From Roseovarius sp. (lineage in GTDB: Bacteria > Pseudomonadota > Alphaproteobacteria > Rhodobacterales > Rhodobacteraceae), in contig JARGOC010000015.1 of the NCBI GenBank assembly GCA_029212365.1, positions 44,982-108,981 of the forward strand: a DNA stretch of 64,000 bases, written 5' to 3'. The translations under genes and the position numbers were made by a program. How positions within the stretch are numbered: position 1 is the stretch's first letter; every line of letters starts with the position of its first letter. Below, in pieces: positions 56,177 through 64,000 of this stretch. Under the pieces are notes generated by a model. It made no database searches. It was not told where the DNA came from and saw only the letters and a program-made list of their open reading frames with translations.

Positions 56177-57388
56177 ATGACAGAAGCTTATATCTATGAC
56201 GCTGTGCGCACCCCGCGTGGCAAAGGCCGCAAAGACGGCGCCCTGCACGAAGTGACCGCTGTGCGCCTTTCATCTCAGGTGCTGAATGCTCTGAAAGAGC
56301 GCAACGGGCTGGATGGCCACGCGGTTGAGGATGTGATCTGGGGCAATGTCACCCAGGTGATGGAGCAAGGCGGCTGCCTGGCACGCACTGCCGTTTTGGC
56401 CTCGGACCTGGATCAGAGCATCCCCGGCCTGGCCATCAACCGGTTTTGTGCCTCGGGCATGGAAGCTGTAAATTTGGCGGCAAATCAGATCAAAGGCGGC
56501 GCGGGCGAGGCCTATATCGCTGGTGGCGTGGAAATGATGGGCCGGGTGCCGATGGGCAGCGATGGCGCGGCCATTGCCGTGGATCCTTCGGTGGCCATGG
56601 ACACCTATTTTGTGCCCCAAGGCATTTCTGCCGATATCATTGCCACCGAGTATGGTTTCAGCCGCGATGAGGCCGACCAGCTTGCCATGGTCAGCCAACA
56701 GCGCGCCAAGACCGCCTGGGATGAGAACCGGTTTGAGAAATCCATCATCACCGTCAGAGATCAAAATGGCCTGACCATTCTGGACCGCGACGAATACATG
56801 CGCCCGGGCACTGATATGCAATCCCTTGGTGGTCTCAACCCCGCCTTCCAAGCCATGGGCGAAGTGATGCCAGGCTTTGATGCCGTGGCCAAGCTGAAGT
56901 ATCCGCATCTGGAGAAGATCAACCACATCCACCACGCCGGGAATTCCTCGGGCATCGTTGATGGCTCGGCTGGTGTGCTGATCGGCAACAAGGCATTTGG
57001 CGAAAAATACGGGCTGAAGCCCCGTGCGCGCATCCGCCAGACCTGTAAAATTGGCACCGACCCGACCATCATGCTGACGGGCCCGGTGCCTGCCACGCAG
57101 AAAATTCTGGCCGATTCCGGTATGGATATCAAAGACATCGGCCTCTTTGAGGTAAACGAGGCCTTCGCATCCGTCGTGCTTCGCTTCCAACAGGCGTTTG
57201 ATGTGGATCCCGAGCTGGTCAACGTCAACGGCGGCTCCATCGCCATGGGCCATCCGCTGGGGGCCACCGGTGCCATCATCATCGGCACGTTGCTGGACGA
57301 GTTGGAGCGCACCGACAAAGAGGTCGGTCTGGCCACTTTGTGCATCGCATCCGGCATGGGGGCCGCCACCATCATTGAGCGCGTGTAG
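56177..57388 (+). CDS. Acetyl-CoA C-acyltransferase (3-ketoacyl-CoA thiolase)
   Basis: A 403-residue thiolase completing beta-oxidation by cleaving 3-ketoacyl-CoA. Catalytic nucleophile C91 in NRFCASGMEAVN, His in NGGSIAMGHPLGATG, and the second Cys in LCIASGMGAA. The length and the pairing with the downstream bifunctional gene fit FadA/FadI. GAGGAGA 9 nt upstream. Separated from the GST gene by 16 nt and from the next gene by 3 nt. Confidence 0.94.
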   Translation: MTEAYIYDAVRTPRGKGRKDGALHEVTAVRLSSQVLNALKERNGLDGHAVEDVIWGNVTQVMEQGGCLARTAVLASDLDQSIPGLAINRFCASGMEAVNLAANQIKGGAGEAYIAGGVEMMGRVPMGSDGAAIAVDPSVAMDTYFVPQGISADIIATEYGFSRDEADQLAMVSQQRAKTAWDENRFEKSIITVRDQNGLTILDRDEYMRPGTDMQSLGGLNPAFQAMGEVMPGFDAVAKLKYPHLEKINHIHHAGNSSGIVDGSAGVLIGNKAFGEKYGLKPRARIRQTCKIGTDPTIMLTGPVPATQKILADSGMDIKDIGLFEVNEAFASVVLRFQQAFDVDPELVNVNGGSIAMGHPLGATGAIIIGTLLDELERTDKEVGLATLCIASGMGAATIIERV

Positions 57389-57391
57389 GGC

Positions 57392-57718
57392 ATGTCATTT
57401 CATCACCCCATCGGCGACGATCACCCATTTCGCGCGGTGCATGCTCTGGCAACGGCTCAGGGCTATGACCCGCTTGAAATTGTGGATGTCTATGATGGGG
57501 CGTTGATCCGGCTGTATTGCACACCCACCAATATGGTGTTCAAACTGAACGGCGATCCCGGCAGCGCGATGGACCGACAACGCTTTGATTATAGTGAACA
57601 TATTAGCATCAAAGCCACCACGCCTGCGGCCATTCTGGATGAGATCAAAACCCATATTGCCCGAGGCAAGAAACCGGAAACACGCCCCGGACCAATTGGG
57701 AAAGGACGCCTGAGATGA
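57392..57718 (+). CDS. Protein of unknown function in the beta-oxidation operon (108 aa)
   Basis: A 108-residue soluble protein with no family I recognise. Visible features are a His-rich start (SFHHPIGDDHPF), a beta-rich middle (LIRLYCTPTNMVFKLNGDP) and a basic C terminus (GPIGKGRLR). No signal peptide or membrane helix. It starts 3 nt after the thiolase stop and overlaps the cupin gene by ATGA, so it is translated with its neighbours. A role in acyl-CoA metabolism is suggested only by position. Confidence 0.7.
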   Translation: MSFHHPIGDDHPFRAVHALATAQGYDPLEIVDVYDGALIRLYCTPTNMVFKLNGDPGSAMDRQRFDYSEHISIKATTPAAILDEIKTHIARGKKPETRPGPIGKGRLR

Positions 57719-58197
57719 GCAAACTTGACCTTGACAAAATGCCTGTCAAAACCGGTTCGATCTACCCAGAACCCTATGCATCACAAATGGCCGGGCGATC
57801 TTCGCTGCGGCTGGGGGATGGCGGTGGGCTGACCCAATTTGGGGCCAATCTGGTGATCCTGCAACCGGGGGCCAAATCTTCATTGCGTCACTGGCACCAA
57901 AACGAAGACGAATTTGTGATGGTGACCACGGGCATCTGCACCCTGATCGACGATGATGGCGAAACGCCTATGCATCCCGGCGATTGCGCGGCATTTCCGG
58001 CAGGGCGCGCCAATGGCCATCACTTTGTGAACCAAACAAACGACGAGGCACGTTTCCTTGTCGTCGGATCCCGCCAGAAAACTGAATACGCAACCTACCC
58101 GGACAATAACCTGAAAATCGCCATAAAAGACGGCGCCGCCACATTCACCACCCATGGCGGCAGCCCCTATCAAGAACCCCAAAAGGGAGACACATAA
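57715..58197 (+). CDS. Cupin-domain protein
   Basis: A 160-residue single-cupin protein. Cupin motif 1 is G..SSLRHWHQNEDEFVMVTTG, with HxH and Glu metal ligands, and motif 2 is GDCAAFPAGRANGHHFVN with the last His ligand. The enzyme or binding role is unknown; general family knowledge suggests a metal-bound small-molecule site. DMSP lyases are also cupins, but I see nothing specific to DddW, DddQ or DddL here. It overlaps its upstream neighbour by ATGA and its stop abuts the FadB/FadJ start. Confidence 0.85.
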   Translation: MSKLDLDKMPVKTGSIYPEPYASQMAGRSSLRLGDGGGLTQFGANLVILQPGAKSSLRHWHQNEDEFVMVTTGICTLIDDDGETPMHPGDCAAFPAGRANGHHFVNQTNDEARFLVVGSRQKTEYATYPDNNLKIAIKDGAATFTTHGGSPYQEPQKGDT

Positions 58198-60393
58198 ATG
58201 ACTGACTTTACAATGAAAACCGATGCCGACGGCGTGGCCGTGATCACATGGGACACCATCGGCAAATCTATGAACGTGATGAACCAGCAAGGCTATGTCG
58301 ATATGATCGCCCTTGTGGATCAGGCGCTAGCGGATGACGCTGTCAAAGGCATCGTGATCACCTCGGGCAAAGAGGGCACATTTGCAGGCGGCATGGATCT
58401 GAATGTGATCGCCCAGATGAAGGAAAGCGCCGGCGACAACCCGGCGCTTGGCCTGATGAACGGGCTGATGGCCACCCACGACGTGCTGCGCCGTATTGAG
58501 CGTGGCGGCATGGACGACAAGAACAAAGGCGGCAAGCCGATCGCGGCCGCCCTGCCCGGCACCGCCCTTGGCATTGGTCTGGAAATCCCGCTGGCCTGCC
58601 ACCGCATCTTTGCCGCCGACAACCCCAAGGCCAAGATCGGCCTGCCCGAGATCATGCTGGGCATCTTCCCTGGCATGGGTGGCACCACACGCCTTGTGCG
58701 CAAGATGGGCGCGATTGCGGCGGCTCCGTTCCTGTTGGAAGGCAAGCTGAGCAATCCACAAAAAGCCAAACAAGGCGGGTTGATTGATGAAGTTGTACCT
58801 GCCGATGAGCTGCTGAGTGCGGCCAAAGCCTGGGTTTTGTCAGAGCCAAAAATTGTCAAACCATGGGATGAAAAGGGCTATAAACTGCCCGGCGGTGCCC
58901 CCTATCACCCTGCGGGTTTCATGAACTTTGTTGGCGCTTCGGCCATGGTCAACGGCAAGACCCAAGGCGCGTTTCCGGCGGCCAAGGCACTGCTGTCGGC
59001 AGTCTATGAGGGGGCGCTGGTGCCCTTTGACACGGCCCTGAAAATCGAAGCGCGCTGGTTCACCAATGTATTGATGAACCCCTCGTCCTCGGCGATGATC
59101 CGCAGCTTGTTCATCAACAAAGAAGCACTGGAAAAAGGCGCCAACCGCCCCGACGTGCCTGACCAGAAGGTCAAAAAGGTTGGCGTGATGGGCGCGGGCA
59201 TGATGGGGGCCGGCATCACTCTGGTCTCGGCCATGGCCGGGATGCAAGTGGTCCTGATCGACCAAAAGCAAGAGGCCGCCGACAAGGGCAAAGCCTATAC
59301 CGCCGACTACATGGACAAGGGTATCAAACGCGGCAAGGCGAGCGAGGAAAAGAAAGCCAAGGCGCTGGATTTGATCACCGCCACCACGGATTACGCTGAG
59401 CTGGCAGGGTGTGATCTGATCATCGAGGCAGTGTTTGAAGACCCCGCCGTAAAGGCCGAAGTGACCAAAAATGTGCTGGCACATGTGGGCGACGATTGCA
59501 TCTTTGCCACCAACACCTCCACCTTGCCGATCACTGAGTTGGCCAAAGCCTCGGATAAGCCCGAGCAGTTCATCGGCATCCATTTTTTCAGCCCCGTTGA
59601 AAAAATGATGCTGGTGGAAATCATCAAGGGCCAGAAAACCGGCCCTGTGGCCGTGGCCAAGGCGCTGGATTATGTGCGCCAGATCCGCAAAACGCCGATC
59701 GTGGTGAATGATGCGCGCTTTTTCTACTGCAACCGCTGCATCATCCCCTACATCAACGAAGGCCTGCGCATGGTCGCCGAAGGGGTCGCACCGGCGCTGA
59801 TTGACAACGCCGCGCGCCAGCTTGGCTTCCCCGTCGGGCCGCTGCAACTGGTTGATGAAACCTCGATTGATCTGGGGGCAAAGATTGCCCGCGCCACCAA
59901 GGCCGCGATGGGCGATGACTACCCCGATGCCGCCGTGGACGAGGTGATCTTCTGGATGGAAGGTGAGGGCCGACTGGGCCGCAAATCCAATGCCGGTTTC
60001 TATGATTATGATGAGAAGGGCAAACGCCAGGGTTATTGGGATGGCATCGCTGCCAAATACCCCCAAGCAGACGAACAGCCCGATCTCATTGACGTGCAAC
60101 ATCGCCTGATGTTCGCTCAGGTGTTGGAGGCCGTACGCGCGTTGGAAGAAAACGTGCTGGAGGATATCCGCGAAGGGGATGTCGGGGCGATCCTGGCGTG
60201 GGGCTTTGCGCCTTGGTCTGGTGGTCCGTTCTCTTGGCTCGATATTATCGGCACGCCTTATGCCGCCGAACGTTGCGATCAACTGAGTGAACAGTTTGGC
60301 GCACGCTTTGCCACCCCTGCACTGCTGCGCGAAATGGCCGAGAAGAACCAAAGTTTCTACGCCCGGTTTACAGATCAGGCTGAAGCGGCCTGA
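58198..60393 (+). CDS. Bifunctional enoyl-CoA hydratase/3-hydroxyacyl-CoA dehydrogenase (FadB/FadJ type)
   Basis: A 731-residue multifunctional beta-oxidation enzyme. Residues 1-about 290 are crotonase-like, with SGKEGTFAGGMDL and ALPGTALGIGLEIPLACH forming the oxyanion hole and the GLPEIMLGIFPGMGGT segment. The 3-hydroxyacyl-CoA dehydrogenase domain begins with KVGVMGAGMMGAGIT and has FATNTSTLPITELA and IGIHFFSPVEKM, followed by the C-terminal domain. It pairs with the thiolase. AAAGGGAG lies 8 nt before the ATG. A hairpin terminator follows after 8 nt. Confidence 0.95.
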   Translation: MTDFTMKTDADGVAVITWDTIGKSMNVMNQQGYVDMIALVDQALADDAVKGIVITSGKEGTFAGGMDLNVIAQMKESAGDNPALGLMNGLMATHDVLRRIERGGMDDKNKGGKPIAAALPGTALGIGLEIPLACHRIFAADNPKAKIGLPEIMLGIFPGMGGTTRLVRKMGAIAAAPFLLEGKLSNPQKAKQGGLIDEVVPADELLSAAKAWVLSEPKIVKPWDEKGYKLPGGAPYHPAGFMNFVGASAMVNGKTQGAFPAAKALLSAVYEGALVPFDTALKIEARWFTNVLMNPSSSAMIRSLFINKEALEKGANRPDVPDQKVKKVGVMGAGMMGAGITLVSAMAGMQVVLIDQKQEAADKGKAYTADYMDKGIKRGKASEEKKAKALDLITATTDYAELAGCDLIIEAVFEDPAVKAEVTKNVLAHVGDDCIFATNTSTLPITELAKASDKPEQFIGIHFFSPVEKMMLVEIIKGQKTGPVAVAKALDYVRQIRKTPIVVNDARFFYCNRCIIPYINEGLRMVAEGVAPALIDNAARQLGFPVGPLQLVDETSIDLGAKIARATKAAMGDDYPDAAVDEVIFWMEGEGRLGRKSNAGFYDYDEKGKRQGYWDGIAAKYPQADEQPDLIDVQHRLMFAQVLEAVRALEENVLEDIREGDVGAILAWGFAPWSGGPFSWLDIIGTPYAAERCDQLSEQFGARFATPALLREMAEKNQSFYARFTDQAEAA

Positions 60394-60401
60394 TGCAAGA
60401 T

Positions 60402-60432
60402 TGCAGGGTGTGCCATCCAGGTGCACCCTGCA
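60402..60432 (+). terminator. Hairpin after the beta-oxidation operon
   Basis: TGCAGGGTG/CACCCTGCA, a perfect 9-bp stem with a 13-nt loop, 9 nt after the FadB/FadJ stop. There is only a poor T-run after it, so termination may be inefficient or factor-aided. Confidence 0.6.
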
Positions 60433-60472
60433 TTGCAACTTTGGTAAATGGCGTGGCGCAAAGGCTGGCCCC

Positions 60473-60510
60473 AAAAAACAACACGCGCGCTTCGGGCGAA
60501 GCACGCGTGT
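60473..60510 (-). terminator. Rho-independent terminator of the Hint-domain gene
   Basis: On the minus strand a long stem (ACACGCG/CGCGTGT with an internal GCTTC/GAAGC and a tetraloop, 60481-60510) is followed by TG and TTTTTT (60478-60473). It is 88 nt after the gene stop and faces the terminator of the convergent operon. Confidence 0.75.
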
Positions 60511-60597
60511 CAATTCAGCGGTTGCGGATCAAAGCGTCAGGTGAGCTCTCTCAATTCACCTGTCACTGCGACAGATACGCTGCGCTGGATTTCGCTC

Positions 60598-61284
60598 TTA
60601 GGCCACTGCATAATCGGGGACATCGGCATTGGAGCTAGCCCAAACGTGCTGCATGCCCTTTTCGCTTTCGATGCACATTACCAGCACATCCGCATCTTCT
60701 GCGGTCAGCGCGGTATAGGGTGGGCCCACACGCTCGTTCATGACCTGATCTAACAAACCACACGCCGAAGGGCAGTAATACAGCACGCCACTTTCAGCAA
60801 ATACCACCTGATCACTTTCAAAGTGCAGGACAATGGCCTCCAACTCATGCTTGGGCGGTGCAACAGTGATACCGTTCACCCCGTCAAGCGCGCATGCGGC
60901 AATCAAGGAAAACGGGTCTCCAAAAAGATCTTCACCAACATCGCTTTCGATCATCACATATTGATCGGGCAGAAGGGTCAGTTCTTTGCGGTTGCCCAAA
61001 GCGCCCGCAGGCACGTTGAGAGGCCAGAACCGTTCTGGGCAGGCACTTTGACCGGACCAGACGATCTGTCGTGTTACCTTGGTAATGCGTTGCAAGCCTG
61101 CATCGAATGTCAGCACCAGGTCACCTTCGGCCAGTGCTTCTACAGAGCGCCAGCCAATCGCTGTGGCCACGCGCGTTCCGGAATTCAAGCCTGAGCGCGC
61201 ACCAACAGCACCGCCATCATAGGCCCCGGTTGTTTCGGACATTCTCTTGGCCCCCCAGCCATTTGCAGATTTCCATCCAAACAT
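60598..61284 (-). CDS. Hint-domain protein lacking the usual catalytic cysteine
   Basis: A 228-residue protein with a Hint (hedgehog/intein, Hint_2 type) domain. SGLNSGTRVATAIGWRSVEAL and EGDLVLTFDAGLQRI (around residues 31-65) match the first Hint blocks; VLLEFESDQVVFAESGVL-like later strands (LHFESDQVVFAESGVLYY) match the last. Normal Hint domains have Cys before the GTxIxT block (CFxxGT); here that position is Gly or Leu, so autoprocessing should be lost. Function unknown; such proteins are often surface-associated in Rhodobacteraceae. The ATG at 61284 has GAGGA 8 nt upstream; an upstream start at 61374 is less likely. Confidence 0.72.
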   Translation of the reverse strand: MFGWKSANGWGAKRMSETTGAYDGGAVGARSGLNSGTRVATAIGWRSVEALAEGDLVLTFDAGLQRITKVTRQIVWSGQSACPERFWPLNVPAGALGNRKELTLLPDQYVMIESDVGEDLFGDPFSLIAACALDGVNGITVAPPKHELEAIVLHFESDQVVFAESGVLYYCPSACGLLDQVMNERVGPPYTALTAEDADVLVMCIESEKGMQHVWASSNADVPDYAVA

Positions 61285-61379
61285 CTTTCTATCCTCAAAT
61301 ACCTTTCGGCCCCAGACCGAGTGTCGTTGCAATAATCTGGTTTGGTGTGTGATCGGCAGAAGATCAATTTCCAAACGTT

Positions 61380-61387
61380 ATGGTTAA
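61380..61387 (-). promoter_or_regulatory. Possible CtrA half-site TTAACCAT
   Basis: TTAACCAT on the minus strand, followed by AACG, about 95 nt upstream of the Hint-domain start, in an AT-rich stretch. It resembles the CtrA half-site seen in Caulobacter and some Rhodobacteraceae. A single half-site can arise by chance. Confidence 0.25.
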
Positions 61388-61505
61388 TTATGAGGTGATT
61401 CTTGGGTCCCCCATGCGACCAGAACGGGGCAGAATTGGGGCATTGTTATCGGCGTCAGGCCAATCCAGCGGCATACTCTTGGATTGTTGACGGATTGACC
61501 CGAAA

Positions 61506-62156
61506 TTATCCCAAAAAGCTGTAGTCGAAACGCTCAATATCCGCGGCGCATATTGATTCGACCAAGGCGCGCGACTCAGCATTATAGTAGCTGCGATAGT
61601 CACCTGAGCGGTTTGAGGCGTTTTTGTGCGGCAGTTCCACAGCAAAACCCAAATGTTGCCACAAGGGCCTCGCGTCTTGCTCAAAATGCTCCAGCCGGAT
61701 GAAATGTGGCGTGCCACTGCCGCCTTCCGCCAGCTGCATGTAACTTTCGTACGGATTTAGCCGCAGCGCAGTCTGGGTCTGCTCCTCGCGCAAAAAGGCA
61801 TCAAACGCCACCTCTTGCGCCAGATGCACGGCCGGGTGGTCAAAACTCTGATCTCGCAGCCAATGGTAATAGCTGACCAGCCGATCAAACGGATTGCGCA
61901 CCAGCGTCACACTAAACGCCTGTTGGATGAAATCGCGGCTGACCAGCCCCTCGATGTCGCGCAGGGTGGAGTGCTTCCACAACCGCCCTGCTGATTGAGC
62001 ATCCCTCAGCCGCCCCTTGCGGCGCTTCGCTTTGGGGGTGTCACCTATCAGGATGTCGTCTTTCATTGCCCGCCCCTCAAGCGCCAGCGCCAAAGAAGTG
62101 CCCCCGGTTTTGGGGATATGAACAAAGATAAAATTGCGACCGGGTGAGATGATCAT
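61506..62156 (-). CDS. Sulfotransferase-family protein
   Basis: A 216-residue sulfotransferase of the P-loop-like fold that uses PAPS. The 5'-phosphosulfate loop is FVHIPKTGGTSLALAL (residues about 11-26), and the 3'-phosphate region is VTLVRNPFDRLVSYYHW. It ends in a short C-terminal helix, as in prokaryotic Sulfotransfer_2 members that modify carbohydrate or envelope polymers. Acceptor unknown. Starts 221 nt upstream of the Hint gene in the same direction; no ribosome site judged strong. Context gives no further clue. Confidence 0.85.
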   Translation of the reverse strand: MIISPGRNFIFVHIPKTGGTSLALALEGRAMKDDILIGDTPKAKRRKGRLRDAQSAGRLWKHSTLRDIEGLVSRDFIQQAFSVTLVRNPFDRLVSYYHWLRDQSFDHPAVHLAQEVAFDAFLREEQTQTALRLNPYESYMQLAEGGSGTPHFIRLEHFEQDARPLWQHLGFAVELPHKNASNRSGDYRSYYNAESRALVESICAADIERFDYSFLG

Positions 62157-62306
62157 GCCCGCAGGCTATCCCAGCAACTAATCCGGGGAAACTAGGATAA
62201 TGCACAGCGCGGGCGGCGCATGCACATCAAATCCTTTGCTTAGAGAGCCGATTTCGGCAATATCGCGCGAAGGCACACGACGACCAAACCAACGATGGAG
62301 TGCACC

Positions 62307-63938
62307 ATGGGCTGGATGAACGATGAAACCGGGCTGGATAAAAACCCCGCCAATTTCGTAGCGCTGACACCATTATCGCATTTGCGACGTGCCGCACATC
62401 TGTTTGCGAACTATGAAGCGCTGATCTATGGCAACATCCGCCGCACCTATGCCCAATACCATGATCGCTGCACGCGGCTTGCGTCAGGGCTGGTTTCATT
62501 GGGTGTGCAATCGGGGGATGTGGTTGCCACGATACTGCCCAATATCCCAGCCCATGCCGAGGCGCATTTTGGCGTGCCCGCCTGCGGGGCAGTGTTGAAC
62601 GCCATCAACACACGCATTGAACCCGAAACAGTGGCGTATATCTTTGATCACGGCGAGGCGAAGGTTGTGCTGGTGGATACACAATTCATCGCCATGGCGA
62701 TGCAAGCCATTGAGATGATGGACACCCCTGCCCCCCTTCTGGTGGAAGTGCCTGATGAGCAAGCCGGCTATCCGGCCAGTGGCGAACATATGACCTATGA
62801 AGACCTGCTGGCCAAAGGCACGCCGGATTACCAATGGGCCATGCCACAAGACGAATGGGAGAGCATCTCTCTCAATTATACCTCGGGCACCACCGGGCGG
62901 CCCAAAGGTGTGGTGTGCCATCATCGCGGTGCCTATCTGATGTCCATGGGCACAGCCGTCACCTGGGCGATGCCGCGCAATGCACGCTATCTGATCATTG
63001 TGCCGCTGTTTCATTGCAACAACTGGAACCACACCTGGATGATGCCCTTGGTGGGCGGGGCTGTCGTGTGCTGCCGCGATATCACGCCTGCGGCCATCTA
63101 CAACGCTATCGCCGATGAAAAGGTCAGCCATTTTGGTGCCGCTCCCATCGTTTTGAGTATGATCGTCAATGCCAAGCCCGATGAGCGCCGCGAGTTTGAC
63201 CACCCGGTTGAGATCTACACAGCCGGTGCCCCGCCCCCCGCCGCCACGCTGGCCGCGATCGAGCCGTTGGGATTTAACGTCACGCAGGTGTACGGCCTGA
63301 CCGAAACCTATGGCCATGTGACCGAGTGCCTGTGGCACGACGAATGGGACGCCCTGCCCGACGAGAAACGATATGACATCAAAGCGCGCACCGGCGTGTT
63401 GATGGGTATGACCGAGGCCATCACCGCCATGGACGAACACATGCAGCAAATCCCCATGGACAGCGAAACCCAGGGCGAAATCATGATCCGTGGCAACACG
63501 GTGATGAAGGGCTATCTGAAAAACCCCGACGCCACAGCCGAGGCTTTTGCGGGGGGCTATTTCCATTCCGGCGACATCGCCTTTCAGACGCCTGACGGAT
63601 ATCTCAAGATCGCCGATCGCGCCAAGGACATCATCATTTCAGGGGGTGAAAACATCTCATCTGTCGAAATTGAGGGCGTGTTGATGAAACACCCAGCCGT
63701 ATCTCTGTGCGCTGTGGTGGCGCGACCGGATGACAAATGGGGCGAGACCCCTTGCGCCTTTGTTGAGTTGAAAGACGATACAGACGCGAACGAGGCCGAT
63801 CTTATCGCCTTTGCCCGCAGCCATCTGGCCGGGTTCAAATGCCCCAAGACGGTGGTGTTTCAGGAGTTGCCGAAGACTTCGACGGGCAAAATTCAGAAGT
63901 TTGAGCTGCGCAGGGTTGCCAAGGGGTTACAGTCTTAG
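62307..63938 (+). CDS. AMP-forming acyl-CoA synthetase
   Basis: A 543-residue ANL-superfamily enzyme activating a carboxylic acid to its CoA thioester via an acyl-AMP. Motifs: A3 P-loop LNYTSGTTGRPKGVV, A5 region QVYGLTETYGHV, A7/A8 YFHSGDIAFQ and AKDIIISGGENISSVEIE, and the C-terminal catalytic lysine in PKTSTGKIQKFELR. Chain length is not readable; a medium-chain, long-chain or methylthio acid (DmdB-like) substrate is possible, given the DmdC-type gene nearby. I prefer the ATG at 62307, with GGAG 7 nt upstream, over 62295. It ends 62 nt before the window end; nothing is visible after it. Confidence 0.88.
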   Translation: MGWMNDETGLDKNPANFVALTPLSHLRRAAHLFANYEALIYGNIRRTYAQYHDRCTRLASGLVSLGVQSGDVVATILPNIPAHAEAHFGVPACGAVLNAINTRIEPETVAYIFDHGEAKVVLVDTQFIAMAMQAIEMMDTPAPLLVEVPDEQAGYPASGEHMTYEDLLAKGTPDYQWAMPQDEWESISLNYTSGTTGRPKGVVCHHRGAYLMSMGTAVTWAMPRNARYLIIVPLFHCNNWNHTWMMPLVGGAVVCCRDITPAAIYNAIADEKVSHFGAAPIVLSMIVNAKPDERREFDHPVEIYTAGAPPPAATLAAIEPLGFNVTQVYGLTETYGHVTECLWHDEWDALPDEKRYDIKARTGVLMGMTEAITAMDEHMQQIPMDSETQGEIMIRGNTVMKGYLKNPDATAEAFAGGYFHSGDIAFQTPDGYLKIADRAKDIIISGGENISSVEIEGVLMKHPAVSLCAVVARPDDKWGETPCAFVELKDDTDANEADLIAFARSHLAGFKCPKTVVFQELPKTSTGKIQKFELRRVAKGLQS

Positions 63939-64000
63939 TGACTGCTGTGCGGACAGACCGGTCATTTGCATAGACCTGGCAACAGAAGGTCAACGTCAGC

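Noticed and set aside
57715..58197. Cupin-type DMSP lyase
   Set aside because: Has only the general cupin motifs; nothing specific to DddW, DddQ or DddL is visible, and its operon is beta-oxidation.
58840..60513. A 557-codon minus-strand open frame opposite the FadB/FadJ gene
   Set aside because: It is a shadow of the strongly supported bifunctional enzyme; composition is typical of antisense translation in GC-rich genes (His, Gly and Arg rich) with no family motif or ribosome site.
62496..63566. A 356-codon minus-strand open frame opposite the acyl-CoA synthetase
   Set aside because: Antisense shadow; all ANL motifs are on the plus strand.

Overview
The window is a 64 kb piece of an alphaproteobacterial chromosome, almost certainly from the Roseobacter group of the Rhodobacteraceae. 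The signs are a cobaltochelatase CobT gene, a division/cell-wall (dcw) cluster carrying the DUF2484 gene, an acuI gene beside a dmdA (DMSP demethylase) remnant, a DmdC-type acyl-CoA dehydrogenase, and dispersed CCTCCGGCGG intergenic repeats. I found no rRNA, tRNA, CRISPR array, insertion sequence or prophage. Coding density is high, and many genes overlap by ATGA or TAATG junctions.

Layout. 1-7.7 kb: 3' part of cobT, a methyltransferase, an M24B aminopeptidase, DUF427, a ClC channel and a GlcD-type FAD oxidase. 7.8-35.4 kb: a long minus-strand dcw region. In transcription order it reads mraZ, rsmH, ftsL, ftsI, murE, murF, mraY, an ACT-domain gene, murD, a small membrane protein, a PhyH dioxygenase, (an opposing HI0933-type flavoprotein), ftsW, murG, murC, an APC permease, DUF2484, a small membrane protein, murB, ddl, ftsQ, ftsA, ftsZ, terminator, lpxC, bamD, recN. 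It supplies peptidoglycan precursors (meso-DAP type, judged from MurE), the divisome, and lipid A and outer-membrane assembly functions.

36-43 kb: a GNAT acetyltransferase, acuI, a dmdA remnant with a large internal deletion, a DUF1326/DUF2182 pair divergent from a FadR-type GntR regulator across a 19-nt gap that holds a palindrome, a GAPDH-family enzyme, a methyltransferase and a flavodoxin-like protein. 43-50.8 kb: a periplasmic 5'-nucleotidase, the DUF952-pyrD-arsC-like operon, a BT1/MFS-like transporter, a MATE exporter and two tandem hotdog thioesterases.

50.9-60.4 kb: a fatty-acid (acyl-CoA) degradation cluster. Two tandem MerR-like regulators precede a DmdC/FadE-type acyl-CoA dehydrogenase, a small protein, an LCAD/IVD-like dehydrogenase, a GST, a thiolase, a small unknown protein, a cupin and a FadB/FadJ bifunctional enzyme. 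Between the two merR genes is a textbook MerR-type promoter (19-bp spacer with a central dyad). 60.6-64 kb: a Hint-domain protein without the usual catalytic cysteine, a sulfotransferase and an acyl-CoA synthetase.

The most promising little-described items are the Cys/Met-rich DUF1326-DUF2182 pair with its palindromic intergene, the dmdA deletion scar next to acuI, the MerR promoter of the beta-oxidation cluster, the CAACATG palindromes upstream of mraZ, and two dispersed-repeat families, one of which sits just before start codons. All family assignments come from reading motifs; no database search was possible.
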